35,269 bases of DNA from a virus: positions 1-35,269 of the IMG/VR virus record IMGVR_UViG_3300005563_000067; one strand, written 5' to 3'. Shown here in pieces: positions 15,544-24,257 of the stretch. Position numbers and translations under genes: made by a program. Position 1 is the first letter of the stretch. The number at the start of each line of letters is the position of its first letter. Under the pieces are notes generated by a model. The model had not been told where the DNA came from, did no database searches, and saw only the letters and a program-made list of their open reading frames with translations.

Positions 15544-16764
15544 TCAGATCTTGTCGGCCAGGATCGCGCCCCACTCGCCGCGGAGCCAGGTCTTGCCGTA
15601 GATCACGTCAAGACGGGTGGCGAGCTGGTCGGTGCCGAGCACGTAGTCGGTGATCATGCGCATCGAGATGCCGTCGTAGGTACGACGGGCCGCCTCATGC
15701 ACACCGCGTGGCAGGACGAGGTCCGCAGTCGCGAGGGTGACCGCCTTGGGCGAGTACGAGATGTTCTTGATGTACGAACCGCCCGCAGGGGTCGCCAGCA
15801 GAACATCGGCGCCGCTATCGGGCGACACGTCGACCGTCTGGTACTGAACCTTGTTGCCGTTCACGGCCGGCACAAGAGCCGGGTAGATCGGGATCGAGGT
15901 CGCGCCACTGGCAACATCCGCCGTGACAACGAACTGACGCGGCGCACCGGTCGAGTCCTTGGTCAGACGGTTGACGGCATTGACGCCTTCAATGGTGATG
16001 ATGTCACCCTTGTTGAGCGTGCCGGTGATCGCCGAGGTGGTGATCGTCGACCCGCTCTGGCTGGCGCCGCTCACCGTACCGGCTGAGAACGTGCCGGTCG
16101 TGTGGTTGATCACCGTCTGGTCCATGAAGAAGTCGAAGCCGAGAGCGTTCTTCATCTGGCCGCTGCGGTACTGCTCGGAAATCCCCTGCGAGGGGTTGAA
16201 CAGGCCGGAGAGAGCCGAGACGATGCGCGCTTCCGAGTTCGGCCCAAGTACCGTCTTGAAGCCGGGAACCGTCGGGGTCGAGTTGAGGGCCAGAGCCGCC
16301 TTCGCCAGCAACACAGTTTCGGCGTTCGGCGAGATGATGTTGCCGGAGCCATCGACGTTGGCGACGAGGTTGCAGACGTTGCCATCGACATCCGACATAA
16401 CATCGGCTGCGATATCCGCGGCGAGGTCGTTCATCATCGGCATCAGGACGCGCTCGGAATAGTCGTCCAACTTCAGGGTGCGTTCCGCCGTGCTGAAGGC
16501 GACGTCCACACCGACCTGAGTCGAGAGGGCGAGGCTGGTGTACTTTTCAGCGGTGTCCTGGATGCTGAGCGCCGTGCCGTGGCGGACAGTGAAGTCGTTC
16601 GGCAGGCGGATGCGCAGGGTATCGCCAATCTTGGCGCCATCGATGGCGAACTGACCGTCGTACTGCGTATCGAGGTTCTGGATGAACATGTTGCTGTTCT
16701 TGAAGAGCGAGACAGCGGCTCGCGTGATCATGTCGATCGTGAGGATCGTATTGCCGTCAGCCAT
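15544..16764 (-). CDS. Major capsid protein, P22 coat-like
   Basis: A 406-residue protein of the P22 gp5 type (HK97 fold). Seen are the N-terminal helix and F-x-N-x-N-M-F region, the LRIRLPNDFTVRHG strand (residues 50-63), and a long helix of acidic and Ala residues. Late in the protein comes the family-typical GDIITIEGVNAVNRLTKDST segment (about 250-269), then P-R-G-V-H-E-A-A-R near the C-terminus. Size is close to P22 coat (430). The start has a very strong ribosome site (AGGAGG) and is preceded by a stem-loop leader. It follows the scaffold gene, as in P22. Confidence 0.88.
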   Translation of the reverse strand: MADGNTILTIDMITRAAVSLFKNSNMFIQNLDTQYDGQFAIDGAKIGDTLRIRLPNDFTVRHGTALSIQDTAEKYTSLALSTQVGVDVAFSTAERTLKLDDYSERVLMPMMNDLAADIAADVMSDVDGNVCNLVANVDGSGNIISPNAETVLLAKAALALNSTPTVPGFKTVLGPNSEARIVSALSGLFNPSQGISEQYRSGQMKNALGFDFFMDQTVINHTTGTFSAGTVSGASQSGSTITTSAITGTLNKGDIITIEGVNAVNRLTKDSTGAPRQFVVTADVASGATSIPIYPALVPAVNGNKVQYQTVDVSPDSGADVLLATPAGGSYIKNISYSPKAVTLATADLVLPRGVHEAARRTYDGISMRMITDYVLGTDQLATRLDVIYGKTWLRGEWGAILADKI

Positions 16765-16930
16765 TTAAGGCCTCCTAGGGTCACGGGATGGGGAGTGCTG
16801 CCTTTCGTGCAGCGGTTGGTTTCGGTGCCCGTGACCGAAGTAGTTCGAGCGTGACCCGGCATGCTGTCCGGTGCAGATGAACCCTGTTTTAGCCGAACAG
16901 GTGCGGCTCAGTCGTAAAGCGTCGAAAGCG
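16765..16930 (-). promoter_or_regulatory. Structured leader of the coat-protein gene
   Basis: The 166 bases between scaffold and coat genes hold a perfect 9-base inverted repeat (GGTCACGGG at 16779-16787, CCCGTGACC at 16828-16836). This encloses a second hairpin (GCTGC 16797-16801, GCAGC 16809-16813). In the leftward mRNA this compound stem ends just before the CCTAGGAGG ribosome site of the coat gene. A further small stem (CCTGTT/AACAGG) lies closer to the scaffold stop. This could stabilise the coat mRNA or keep the ribosome site open. No convincing promoter is seen. Confidence 0.5.
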
Positions 16931-17797
16931 TTACCGGCCCTTGCCGGCAACCTGCTTCAGATATGTCTTGGCCCACTGGTCCATTGGCGCGCTCGGATCA
17001 TCGAGCCGATCGCTTGCGGCCGGAGCCCCACCAACTGGTTTGACCGGTGCCGGCGCTTTGCTGATCGGCTTAACTTCCGGGGCGGCTGGCACCGCCTTCT
17101 TGTCGCCGAGCTTGGCGATCTCAATGGCGAGCCGAACCGGGGACATTGCGAGCAGTTTTTCGGTGCGCTCAGGGTCCTTGGCGAGGTCGTAAAAAACCTC
17201 GTGACCGTTATCGAGCGACGTGATCGCTTCGAAGAAATCCGGCCGCGCGTTGAGCTGGTCGCCGAAGTTCTGGACCATTTCCGTGCGAGCGGATTCGAAG
17301 TCGGGGATATTCGCGATACCAGCGGCGAGCACTCGGCCCGTCGCTTCAGAAAACGCGTTTGCTGCAGCTTCTGCTTCGAGTTCAGCACGGGCGGCAGCCC
17401 TCGCTTGGTCGGGCGTGAGGGTTGCGGCGGGAACCGGCGCAGGAGGCGTGGCGCCGTCAGCCGGAGGCGTAGCCGCTGCCTTGCGGAGCCGTTCAAGTTC
17501 GGCCTCTGCGGTGGCAGCGCGGGCCTCTGCGGCACGACGCTTGTTGGTCTCCTCGATGCGGCGCTTTTCCTGCCAGGAAAGCGGCTGCTTCTCGGTCGGT
17601 TTGGTCTTGCCGTCCGGCTCCGGAGCCGCGGCGGCTGGTTCTGCCTCAGCGCTCGGCTCCTCGACAACTTCCGGTTCCGGGGCCGGAGGCGTTTCGGTTT
17701 CGGGCGACGATGGCATTTCGGTAGCGATAGTCTCGCCCGGCACAATGTCAGGCGCCTGCACACCCTCGGGGGCGGCAGCGTTAGCTTCGATGGTCAT
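16931..17797 (-). CDS. Scaffolding protein
   Basis: A 288-residue acidic protein. Residues 1-70 are Pro/Glu/Ala-rich and disordered. About 73-108 is a charged helix likely to form a coiled coil (W-Q-E-K-R-R-I-E-E-T-N-K-R-R). A Pro-rich linker and mixed helices follow, and the C-terminus is basic (K-T-Y-L-K-Q-V-A-G-K-G-R). Basic C-termini of this kind bind coat protein in P22-type scaffolds. The frame stays open upstream to 18043, but the ATG at 17797 follows AAGGG and avoids overlap with the zinc-finger gene. It sits immediately before the coat gene, as expected. Confidence 0.75.
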   Translation of the reverse strand: MTIEANAAAPEGVQAPDIVPGETIATEMPSSPETETPPAPEPEVVEEPSAEAEPAAAAPEPDGKTKPTEKQPLSWQEKRRIEETNKRRAAEARAATAEAELERLRKAAATPPADGATPPAPVPAATLTPDQARAAARAELEAEAAANAFSEATGRVLAAGIANIPDFESARTEMVQNFGDQLNARPDFFEAITSLDNGHEVFYDLAKDPERTEKLLAMSPVRLAIEIAKLGDKKAVPAAPEVKPISKAPAPVKPVGGAPAASDRLDDPSAPMDQWAKTYLKQVAGKGR

Positions 17798-17813
17798 TGG
17801 GAACCCTTGTGGG

Positions 17814-18050
17814 CTAGCCTGGTGAACGCACCAGTACGGAACCCAGCGTGAGGCGCTGGTGCCTTTCCGGATTAGCCGCCGGATCGGGAACATCTGTGAG
17901 CGACCATTCGGAGGGGTTGCTCTCGATGAAGCCTGCGCCGTCGCAGTGACGGCAGATGAAATCTTCGGCGCGTTCCCACATTTCCGGGAAGCGCGGACCC
18001 AGCACGCCCCTGCCCTCGCATTCCGGACAGGTGCGGTGCGCAAAGGTCAT
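17814..18050 (-). CDS. Small protein with two CxxCxGxG zinc-finger motifs
   Basis: A 78-residue protein with two DnaJ-type cysteine motifs, CPECEGRG (residues 8-15) and CRHCDGAG (33-40), which together could bind one zinc ion. The rest is polar with no clear fold. The ATG overlaps the upstream stop as ATGA. Similar small CxxCxGxG proteins occur among portal-to-coat helper genes. It could aid folding or assembly, or bind nucleic acid; neither is shown. Confidence 0.65.
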   Translation of the reverse strand: MTFAHRTCPECEGRGVLGPRFPEMWERAEDFICRHCDGAGFIESNPSEWSLTDVPDPAANPERHQRLTLGSVLVRSPG

Positions 18051-18256
18051 TTCTTGCGAGCCAGAATCTTGTTCGCCTTGGCGTCAACTTTGGCTTTGGC
18101 CGACGGAGACAGCTTACCAGCCTTTTCCATCTGAGACGCACGCGCCTTCGCGTTGGCGGCGTGACTGCGATCAGGCATTGGATAGGCCTTCTTGCCGGGA
18201 AGGCCGAACTCGGATTTCGGCAGTTTGTCGCGTTTTGCAGTTGAGAGCTTTGCCAT
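18047..18256 (-). CDS. Small basic protein with FGLPGKKAYPMPD motif
   Basis: A 69-residue Lys/Ala-rich protein. The central pattern S-E-F-G-L-P-G-K-K-A-Y-P-M-P-D-R-S-H-A-A-N-A-K-A-R-A is shared by small proteins seen in many alphaproteobacterial phages and genomes. The C-terminus is a basic helix. The function of the family is unknown to me; DNA or scaffold binding is possible given its charge. It lies in a tight run with its neighbours, with four bases of overlap downstream. Confidence 0.7.
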   Translation of the reverse strand: MAKLSTAKRDKLPKSEFGLPGKKAYPMPDRSHAANAKARASQMEKAGKLSPSAKAKVDAKANKILARKK

Positions 18257-18259
18257 CTG

Positions 18260-18535
18260 TCAAACCTTTGCGAGCATTTTGGCGCGGTCGTCGGCGCACT
18301 TCTTGACCTCGGCCATGAGCCGCTTGTCCTTCTTGATTTCCTCAGCGCGCAACAGCGTGTTGGCTGCGCTCTCGATCTCGTATTTGCGCATGTCGTCTTT
18401 CGGATAGCCGACAATGGCACTGGCACGTCGGGGCGCTTTGGTGCCTGCTGCGGGGGCGCCCACTGTCTTCACCGGCGGGTTTTTGGCGGGACCGCCTGCC
18501 TTGCGCAGCGCGGGACGATTGATCGGCTGGTTCAA
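18260..18535 (-). CDS. Small basic helical protein, unknown function
   Basis: A 91-residue protein with a Pro/Lys/Ala-rich, likely disordered first half and a charged helix from about residue 45 (D-D-M-R-K-Y-E-I-E-S-A onward) to the C-terminus. The ATG overlaps the upstream stop as ATGA. No family is recognised. It is one of four small genes between portal and scaffold that are probably made together with head proteins. Confidence 0.6.
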   Translation of the reverse strand: MNQPINRPALRKAGGPAKNPPVKTVGAPAAGTKAPRRASAIVGYPKDDMRKYEIESAANTLLRAEEIKKDKRLMAEVKKCADDRAKMLAKV

Positions 18536-18843
18536 TTCAGGCTCCTGAGAGAGAGTGCGGGCTTTGCTTTGACGGTTGAGGCGTGCGTCTTGAAGGCGAC
18601 GATCGCTTCGTAGATTTCTTCCTTCTGGTCTTCCGGGGTACCCGGGGCAGCAAGCAGGATCGTCAACGCCGCTACAGCGGTATCAACAAAGCTGGTCCAG
18701 TACCGGCGCACATACGCCTTCTGCGAGATACCAACGGTGCGGAACCTGTCCGACCGGCCTTCGTCAAAGAATATGCCGGCGAACTCCTCTGAGGTCTTTT
18801 TGATGACCTCGGGAACCTCGCCAGCACGGATATGACCGCGCAT
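18532..18843 (-). CDS. Small protein after portal gene, unknown function
   Basis: A 103-residue protein with a charged N-terminal half and a hydrophobic helix near residues 53-66 (D-T-A-V-A-A-L-T-I-L-L-A-A-P), followed by an acidic helix. One membrane-touching segment is possible but weak. It starts 18 bases after the portal stop and overlaps the next gene by four bases. It has no recognised homologue; a head-assembly accessory role is inferred only from place. Confidence 0.6.
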   Translation of the reverse strand: MRGHIRAGEVPEVIKKTSEEFAGIFFDEGRSDRFRTVGISQKAYVRRYWTSFVDTAVAALTILLAAPGTPEDQKEEIYEAIVAFKTHASTVKAKPALSLRSLN

Positions 18844-18861
18844 GGTAGATCGTCCTTTGTA

Positions 18862-21045
18862 TTATGCCGCGAGCGGCTGAGCCTGTTGCACGGGTTCGGC
18901 GGCAGGCTGTTCGATTTGCGGCTGCATCGGTTGCGGCGCCGGTGCCCCGCCCTGCTCTCCACCAGCAGGCCCCTCACGAAGCATCGACATGATGGTCTGC
19001 ATGATGAGCGGCTGAACCTGTCCCTGCGTCACGTAGGGGCCGGCATTGCCTTCTGCGACGAGCCGCTTCGTATCGGCTTCGAAGGCACGGATGTTTTTCT
19101 CGTCGATCTTGATTGCATAATCGAGCTGCTGGCTTTCCAGCTTCTTGTTGAGTTCGACCACGGCGTTGCTGGCTTCCTGCAACTGCTGCGTGAGCGTCTG
19201 AACTTCCTTGCTCGGGCCATCGCCCTTGATGTTGTCGGGAATCGTCTTGGCCCAGCGTTCCGACAGCTGATCGGCCATCGGGAAATCCGCGGCCTTCCAC
19301 ATCAGGTCGCCGCCGATCTGCATGAACTCTTTGTTCTGCGACGCTATCTGCGTCATGGCGTTGAAGGCTTCCTGTCGACGGGTCGCGTAGGCTGGCCCAA
19401 TATCGCTCACCACCTCATAGCGACCAACGTTCGGGTTGAAGATCGCCTCAACCTGCTGGGCCTCTTCCTGCTGTGCTTTGGCGTACGCCTGCTTGGCCTC
19501 CGGGTCCAACTGGACATGGCTTTCCGTGCCATCCTTGGCGAGGATACGAAGAATGCGCGGTGTGTCGTAGTAGTGCGGGATCGCGTCGATCAGGATTTTG
19601 CCGGTGAACCGGATGCCGATCGCGAGATTGTCGATGTAGTGGTACGTCGCGTTGTCGCCCTGACGCTGACGAGCGTTGATCGCCTTGCCAGACGTCGCGT
19701 TTTCGTTCTGTCCGAACTGCGACTGATACTGTCCCGAGGACATCATCATCTCGTTCTGGGTGATTTGCAGGCCCTGCACATAGGCGGATGCGAGAATGGC
19801 GGGCTGCACACGCTCGGGCGCTGGGATGGTCTTTCCGTCCTCGGTCAGGGCATTGTACGGCAGCACCGCGACTTCATCGATGTTGGCGCGGCCCCAATAT
19901 TCCTCGAGGTTGTCGATCGCCTCTGCCGGAGCGACCCAGGGCGTCTTGGTCTGCAACGCGATCTGAGCCGTCGCTTCGCTGGTCCAGTAGTTGTACATCC
20001 GCTGCGCGTCTTTCATCGCGCGGGTGTGGCCCTTGCGGTCCAGTTTGCCTTCGATGATCGTCTCTTCGCCAATGACGCGGACGATCGGCACGTACTTACC
20101 CAGCCAGGGGCGGCGATCGATGATTTTGGACCCGGCGATCTTGTACCACATCACCAGATCGGTGAGGATTTCGCGCTCATTGACCACATCAGGCGCGGCC
20201 TGTTTTACGGCCTCGTAAAGCGCCTTCACCTCAGCCGACATCTTGCTTTTCGGCATGACGATCTGTTGACCGGCACCAGCGGCCGGCTGGCCGTTGATCA
20301 GGTCCGGAATGACGAACGCAACCAGCGTGTCCTTCTTCTGGGTCTTCTCGTAATATTCACAGACGCGAACGTGGTCTTCATCGATCCACGTATCACCCGC
20401 CTGCCCCAGCACCGACATGCCGGCGTCGTCTTTGAAGTCCGGATATTCCTTGTTGAACTCGTCGCGCGGCTTGTCCTCGAACACAAATCCATAGCGCGCA
20501 TCCGACCCATCGACCTCCGAAATGTCGGGATCAAGATAGACCGAGTCCGGCTGCTTCACGCGCCGGATGTAGAGTTCCTGATCGAAGCTGTCGTTGCTCA
20601 CATAGTCGGTGACCACGCGCCAGTAGCCGATGCCGCCCTCAACCTGGAACGTCGTCGCCGTGTCGTATGCGACCTCGGCATTGCTTTGGTACTCGATGTG
20701 GCGAACGATGCCTTCAAACGTCTGTGCAGCATCGTAGGTGGCGCCATCTCCCACCGGCCGAATGTTCACGCCCGGCTTGTTCTGCTTCGCGTCGTTGATG
20801 ATCTGCAGATTGTGCTGGCGCACCTTGTTGATGGTCAGGCACGGCTTCTTGCGGTCCTGCCGATAGGTCATCAACTGGCTGTCCCACTGCCAGTTATTGT
20901 CGGGGTCCGCGTTGGCGAACTTCAGGTCTTGGATGAAGTTCTTGCGGGCGTTGCCTTCCCACTCTTCGCACAACGCGAAGCGCTGTTTGGCGCGAGCGAC
21001 AATGGCATCGTCACCGGTCAGCGATGAGGTGGAACCGTCAGCCAT
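18862..21045 (-). CDS. Portal protein, P22 gp1-like
   Basis: A 727-residue portal protein, near the 725 residues of P22 gp1. Family marks include NWQWDSQLMTYRQDRKKPCL near the start, a D-S-V-Y-L-D-P-D motif near residue 175, a W-x-E-A-T-A-Q-I-A-L stretch, and Q-N-E-M-M-M-S-S-G-Q-Y-Q. The C-terminal part is a long helix-forming barrel region ending in a Pro/Gln-rich tail. Twelve copies would form the DNA gate of the head. The ATG at 21045 shares one base with the terminase TGA (TGATG). A TTG at 21057 would add four residues. The order terminase-portal-scaffold-coat matches P22-like phages. Confidence 0.88.
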   Translation of the reverse strand: MADGSTSSLTGDDAIVARAKQRFALCEEWEGNARKNFIQDLKFANADPDNNWQWDSQLMTYRQDRKKPCLTINKVRQHNLQIINDAKQNKPGVNIRPVGDGATYDAAQTFEGIVRHIEYQSNAEVAYDTATTFQVEGGIGYWRVVTDYVSNDSFDQELYIRRVKQPDSVYLDPDISEVDGSDARYGFVFEDKPRDEFNKEYPDFKDDAGMSVLGQAGDTWIDEDHVRVCEYYEKTQKKDTLVAFVIPDLINGQPAAGAGQQIVMPKSKMSAEVKALYEAVKQAAPDVVNEREILTDLVMWYKIAGSKIIDRRPWLGKYVPIVRVIGEETIIEGKLDRKGHTRAMKDAQRMYNYWTSEATAQIALQTKTPWVAPAEAIDNLEEYWGRANIDEVAVLPYNALTEDGKTIPAPERVQPAILASAYVQGLQITQNEMMMSSGQYQSQFGQNENATSGKAINARQRQGDNATYHYIDNLAIGIRFTGKILIDAIPHYYDTPRILRILAKDGTESHVQLDPEAKQAYAKAQQEEAQQVEAIFNPNVGRYEVVSDIGPAYATRRQEAFNAMTQIASQNKEFMQIGGDLMWKAADFPMADQLSERWAKTIPDNIKGDGPSKEVQTLTQQLQEASNAVVELNKKLESQQLDYAIKIDEKNIRAFEADTKRLVAEGNAGPYVTQGQVQPLIMQTIMSMLREGPAGGEQGGAPAPQPMQPQIEQPAAEPVQQAQPLAA

Positions 21046-23759
21046 CAACCCATCCAACTCTGCGAACCCTGCGCCGGCCTCGGGGGGCCCTTCGGCAACG
21101 GCAGCTTTGCTTTCTCGCGCACCGCACGGTCGCGGATGTACCAGGCCATCACCACCGCATCGGCTTCATCCGGGGATGATCCAAGCCGAGCCTTGATCGC
21201 CTCTTTGCTTTCGATCTGAATCTTGCCCGACCGCTCGCGCCAGAGGCCTGCGGTCAACTGCGCCATCAGCCTGTCGCCGGGCGGCAAAATGATGTTCTCG
21301 CCATTGTCGGGATCGAGAGCGGTTCGAAATTCCCAGTACATCTTGGCCCGCAGATTGGCGTATTCCAGACCCGTGTCCTTGTCGGTGCCTTCGCCCGCTG
21401 ACGAAAACACAATCGGGACTGCGGCAATTCCGTTGTTCGTCTTCAGGTGATCGCGAGCCGAACCGCCCCAGCCGCCCGTCATGTCGATGCCGATAGCCGC
21501 ACTGTCGCGTCGCAGTTTCAGGATCAGGGCTGCCACACTTGGGCCGTCCGGCGTTTCACTCCCCGGTCGGCTTTCGACGCGCGCGAAATGATTGCCCTCA
21601 TGCAGTCGAGCAATCGCGGTCTTGTCTGGGCCGCCTTGGGCTGGGTCGGTCGCAATCGCCTTCATTCGTGCGACAGGATCGCCAGTCCATCGCGCCTGTG
21701 CGGCACGGACCCACAACGACGGGACAACCTGCCATTCGTCGTCTTCGCGACCGGCGAGGAAATCGCCAAGCAAAAGCTGGGAACGCCGCGGCTCGGGCTG
21801 CGCGTTGATCTGCGCCCGGTATTTGGTGTCCTTCAGGTACGGGTTGTCATCCAACTTGGATGGAATGAAGGTCCGCGAAAGCGGCTCAAGAACCTTATAC
21901 TTGTCCGGGTCAGCGAGTTCCGTTTCGTTTGCGATCCGCCAGCCGTCACCCTCAACAACGATCGGCTCCGGACCATCGACCCAGATCGTTCGAATTTCTG
22001 CCGCTGTACCGACCGCCGCAGCCCAGCGCAGTTCTCCCGGCATTGCCGGAATGGGAAACAACGGATCAAGCCATGGCGCGAACCATTCCAGCAGCCACGC
22101 CCCCTCGTTGCCCATTGGCGGGTTCGAGGCGATAACTGCGCGGCAGCGTATTCCATCAGCAGACCGAAGCCAGCCGAGCACGAACATGACCTTGTCGGCG
22201 CTGAGCTGGGCGCCTTCATCGAACCCGATAAGATCGTGCGGGCGACCCTGCCAGCTGAGTTCCGACCCCGGCAATTCGAGATGGCCGCATTCGACCATTC
22301 GATTATCGTGGGTAGAAAGCTTCTTCTTGTTCGAGTCCTTGTGCCGCGGCTGCGGGTAGAGTTGCAGCAACCGTTCCCAGAAGCCGTCGAGATCGTTTGC
22401 CTGCCGGCGAAAGATCACCGACCGTTTATGTTCCGTCAGCGCGAGGCCGCACAGCAAATCCGTGTTGTGCGTCGGGATAAAGGACCGACCCGCGAGGTAG
22501 AGGTGTGATGGACTATCCACACCAATGCATCGCATAGGGATCGGGTCAATTTCCACCGCGGACACGATGTAGCGAAACGCCCCAACGCGTCTTGTCTTTG
22601 CCTTCTGTCGAGCAAGTTTGCGGGGGAGCCGGAACACGGGACGCGCCGTGGTGAATTTAACCCGCCATTTCTTCCCAACGTAACGTCCGTTGAGCTTCGC
22701 TTTTCCCTCTGTGATAGTGGCCTTGATGCCGAGGCTCACAACAAGTTCATAGACCGCGCAGATCAGTCGATAGTTCGTGTTGTCGAACTCGCACCCGCCA
22801 TCCAGGGCGGCATGACCATCAGTGTCCATGAGCCCTTGAAGAACGGCGGCGCGCTGCTCTTCACTCGCTCTAAGGTATGCCGCAGGAACGTGCTTATTCT
22901 TTAGGAGCCCCGCTGCCCTCAATTGAGCTTTCAGCCCTCGAATATAATGGGACTGTGGGTCGCTTGGCGCATGCGTAACGACGTAGCCAGCATTTTCAAT
23001 TTGCTGCCAGATGAACGGATCGATCCCGGTGAATCCGCCACTGCTCGATGTTCCATCCCCGAGCCACGCACCGAGGGTATAGGGGTCGATCGGTAGCTCG
23101 GCATGCGGAGTTTCTATTGCCTTCGAAACCTGGACCGCGTGGTTCCGACGACCGCGCGCTGTCAGAAGGGTGTCGACGACCTGCTGCGTCGTACGTACCG
23201 TACCCGACGGAACATCGGATCCCTTTGCCATGCGCGAGTTTCGGGCAGAGATAGCAGCCCGGAACGCCGCGCTCTTGTTCGAGCCAGCGCGAGACGGACG
23301 TGCCGCCCGGCGCTTCGCGCGCCATGCATCAGATTTGCGCAGAAGACCCGCTAGTTCGTCGGCGTCGTAGGTCAACCAGAGATGATCAGCGCAACACTCA
23401 ATCCTAGTTCCGTCGTCGAACTCGAGCCTGTAGGTCTTCGCTGTCTTTACCGGAGAGACCACCAGAACCCGAGTCGGCTTCCCCATCTCGTCGAACACCG
23501 TGTCTCCCACGGACACGTCGCCCATACGGACCCAGCCGGCTGGGGTCGGAAGAACCTCATCGACACTCAGGAGCTTTCCGCCACCAGCCGCGCCGCCATA
23601 TAGCAGCAAGTCGGCTTCTGACAGAAATGCTTCGAGTTGTGGCCCCGGCGTCGGAAGCCACGGCTTTGCCAGTTCCTCAGCCAGAACCTTGTCGAGTTCC
23701 GCCATCCCCGCCTCATCAAGAGTGGCGAGCGCGGCATCCAGCCGATCAAGAGCGCCCAT
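21045..23759 (-). CDS. terL: Terminase large subunit interrupted by an intein
   Basis: The DNA-packaging motor ATPase and nuclease, encoded as a 904-residue precursor. Host residues 1-62 and 433-904 join to a 534-residue protein. Walker A is split: GGAAGGGK at 55-62, then Thr433 after the intein. Walker B is IGFDE at 511-515, and the coupling motif is IASNP at 543-547. The C-terminal nuclease has acidic candidates Asp705 (TDPAQGG), Asp759 (IGIDMTGG) and Asp864/Asp867 (SPDEADAVV). The ATG directly follows the terminase small-subunit stop (TAGATG). Because the P-loop lies across the insertion, the unspliced protein should not bind ATP. No frameshift or stop is seen in the intein or the flanks. 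Confidence 0.92.
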   Translation of the reverse strand: MGALDRLDAALATLDEAGMAELDKVLAEELAKPWLPTPGPQLEAFLSEADLLLYGGAAGGGKLLSVDEVLPTPAGWVRMGDVSVGDTVFDEMGKPTRVLVVSPVKTAKTYRLEFDDGTRIECCADHLWLTYDADELAGLLRKSDAWRAKRRAARPSRAGSNKSAAFRAAISARNSRMAKGSDVPSGTVRTTQQVVDTLLTARGRRNHAVQVSKAIETPHAELPIDPYTLGAWLGDGTSSSGGFTGIDPFIWQQIENAGYVVTHAPSDPQSHYIRGLKAQLRAAGLLKNKHVPAAYLRASEEQRAAVLQGLMDTDGHAALDGGCEFDNTNYRLICAVYELVVSLGIKATITEGKAKLNGRYVGKKWRVKFTTARPVFRLPRKLARQKAKTRRVGAFRYIVSAVEIDPIPMRCIGVDSPSHLYLAGRSFIPTHNTDLLCGLALTEHKRSVIFRRQANDLDGFWERLLQLYPQPRHKDSNKKKLSTHDNRMVECGHLELPGSELSWQGRPHDLIGFDEGAQLSADKVMFVLGWLRSADGIRCRAVIASNPPMGNEGAWLLEWFAPWLDPLFPIPAMPGELRWAAAVGTAAEIRTIWVDGPEPIVVEGDGWRIANETELADPDKYKVLEPLSRTFIPSKLDDNPYLKDTKYRAQINAQPEPRRSQLLLGDFLAGREDDEWQVVPSLWVRAAQARWTGDPVARMKAIATDPAQGGPDKTAIARLHEGNHFARVESRPGSETPDGPSVAALILKLRRDSAAIGIDMTGGWGGSARDHLKTNNGIAAVPIVFSSAGEGTDKDTGLEYANLRAKMYWEFRTALDPDNGENIILPPGDRLMAQLTAGLWRERSGKIQIESKEAIKARLGSSPDEADAVVMAWYIRDRAVREKAKLPLPKGPPRPAQGSQSWMG
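22464..23573 (-). mobile_element. Class 3-type intein with LAGLIDADG endonuclease in the terminase P-loop
   Basis: Residues 63-432 (370 aa) of the terminase precursor. It starts LLSVDEVLPTPAGWVRMGD with Leu in place of the usual Cys/Ser/Ala, and ends FIPTHN before Thr. Block B is GTRIECCADHLW with His126 and Trp128. Block F is MRCIGVDSPSHLYLAG with Cys411 where many inteins have Asp. Block G has Thr430-His431-Asn432 followed by Thr433. Trp, Cys and Thr at these sites are the WCT signature of class 3 inteins, in which the block F Cys makes the first attack. Two LAGLIDADG motifs are present: LGAWLGDG (229-236, Asp235) and LQGLMDTDG (307-315, Asp314). Both the splicing and endonuclease parts look intact. 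Confidence 0.9.
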
Positions 23760-24257
23760 CTACTCGGGCTTCACCGGCCGGGCGAGCAACAAAGCAGCGG
23801 CAGCGCGACGCCGAGCAGGCGTGGCCCCGGTGATCTGGACCGGCGTTTCGCCGCCCTCAACCACATTGGTGACGCGCTCGCCGTATTTCTTCGGCAACAG
23901 CTTCGAGACGATCCATTTCCGCGCATCGACGCGAAGCGCAGATCGCCTCAGAGCCTCGCCGTTTTCCGTCCAGCCGACGTTCTGGCCGTCGGCGTTTTTG
24001 CGTTCCATCCAGTCGTTCGTGCCGTCATCGGCAATGTCGAGCAGTTCATCAAACAGCGCGTCGGCCTGTGCTTCACGTGCAACACGATATTGCTTGGCGA
24101 AATTCTCGTTGTTGGCGAGCCAGTCAAAGATGGTCGATCGCGCCGGCATATCCGCATCGGCCGTGATGGTCCGCAAGCTCTCGCCGTCAGCCAGGCGCTC
24201 CAGAATGGTCGCCACGAGTTCATCAGAATAGATAGAGGGACGCCCTACATCAGCCAT
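23760..24257 (-). CDS. terS: Terminase small subunit
   Basis: A 165-residue DNA-recognition subunit of the packaging motor. It opens GRPSIYSDELVATILERLADG and continues with ESLRTITADADMPARST and a W-L-A-N-N-E-N-F...Q-Y-R-V-A-R-E-A-Q-A-D stretch, the HTH pattern typical of small terminases in alphaproteobacterial phages. A helical oligomerisation region follows. The ATG at 24257 overlaps the upstream stop (TAATG); an open frame up to 24320 lacks this conserved pattern and is not used. It directly precedes the large subunit. Confidence 0.85.
   Translation of the reverse strand: MADVGRPSIYSDELVATILERLADGESLRTITADADMPARSTIFDWLANNENFAKQYRVAREAQADALFDELLDIADDGTNDWMERKNADGQNVGWTENGEALRRSALRVDARKWIVSKLLPKKYGERVTNVVEGGETPVQITGATPARRRAAAALLLARPVKPE

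Noticed and set aside
18832-21027. Long rightward open frame of 731 codons opposite the portal gene
   Set aside because: It mirrors the portal gene on the other strand. GC-rich codon bias leaves antisense frames open, and the protein matches no family, unlike the portal.
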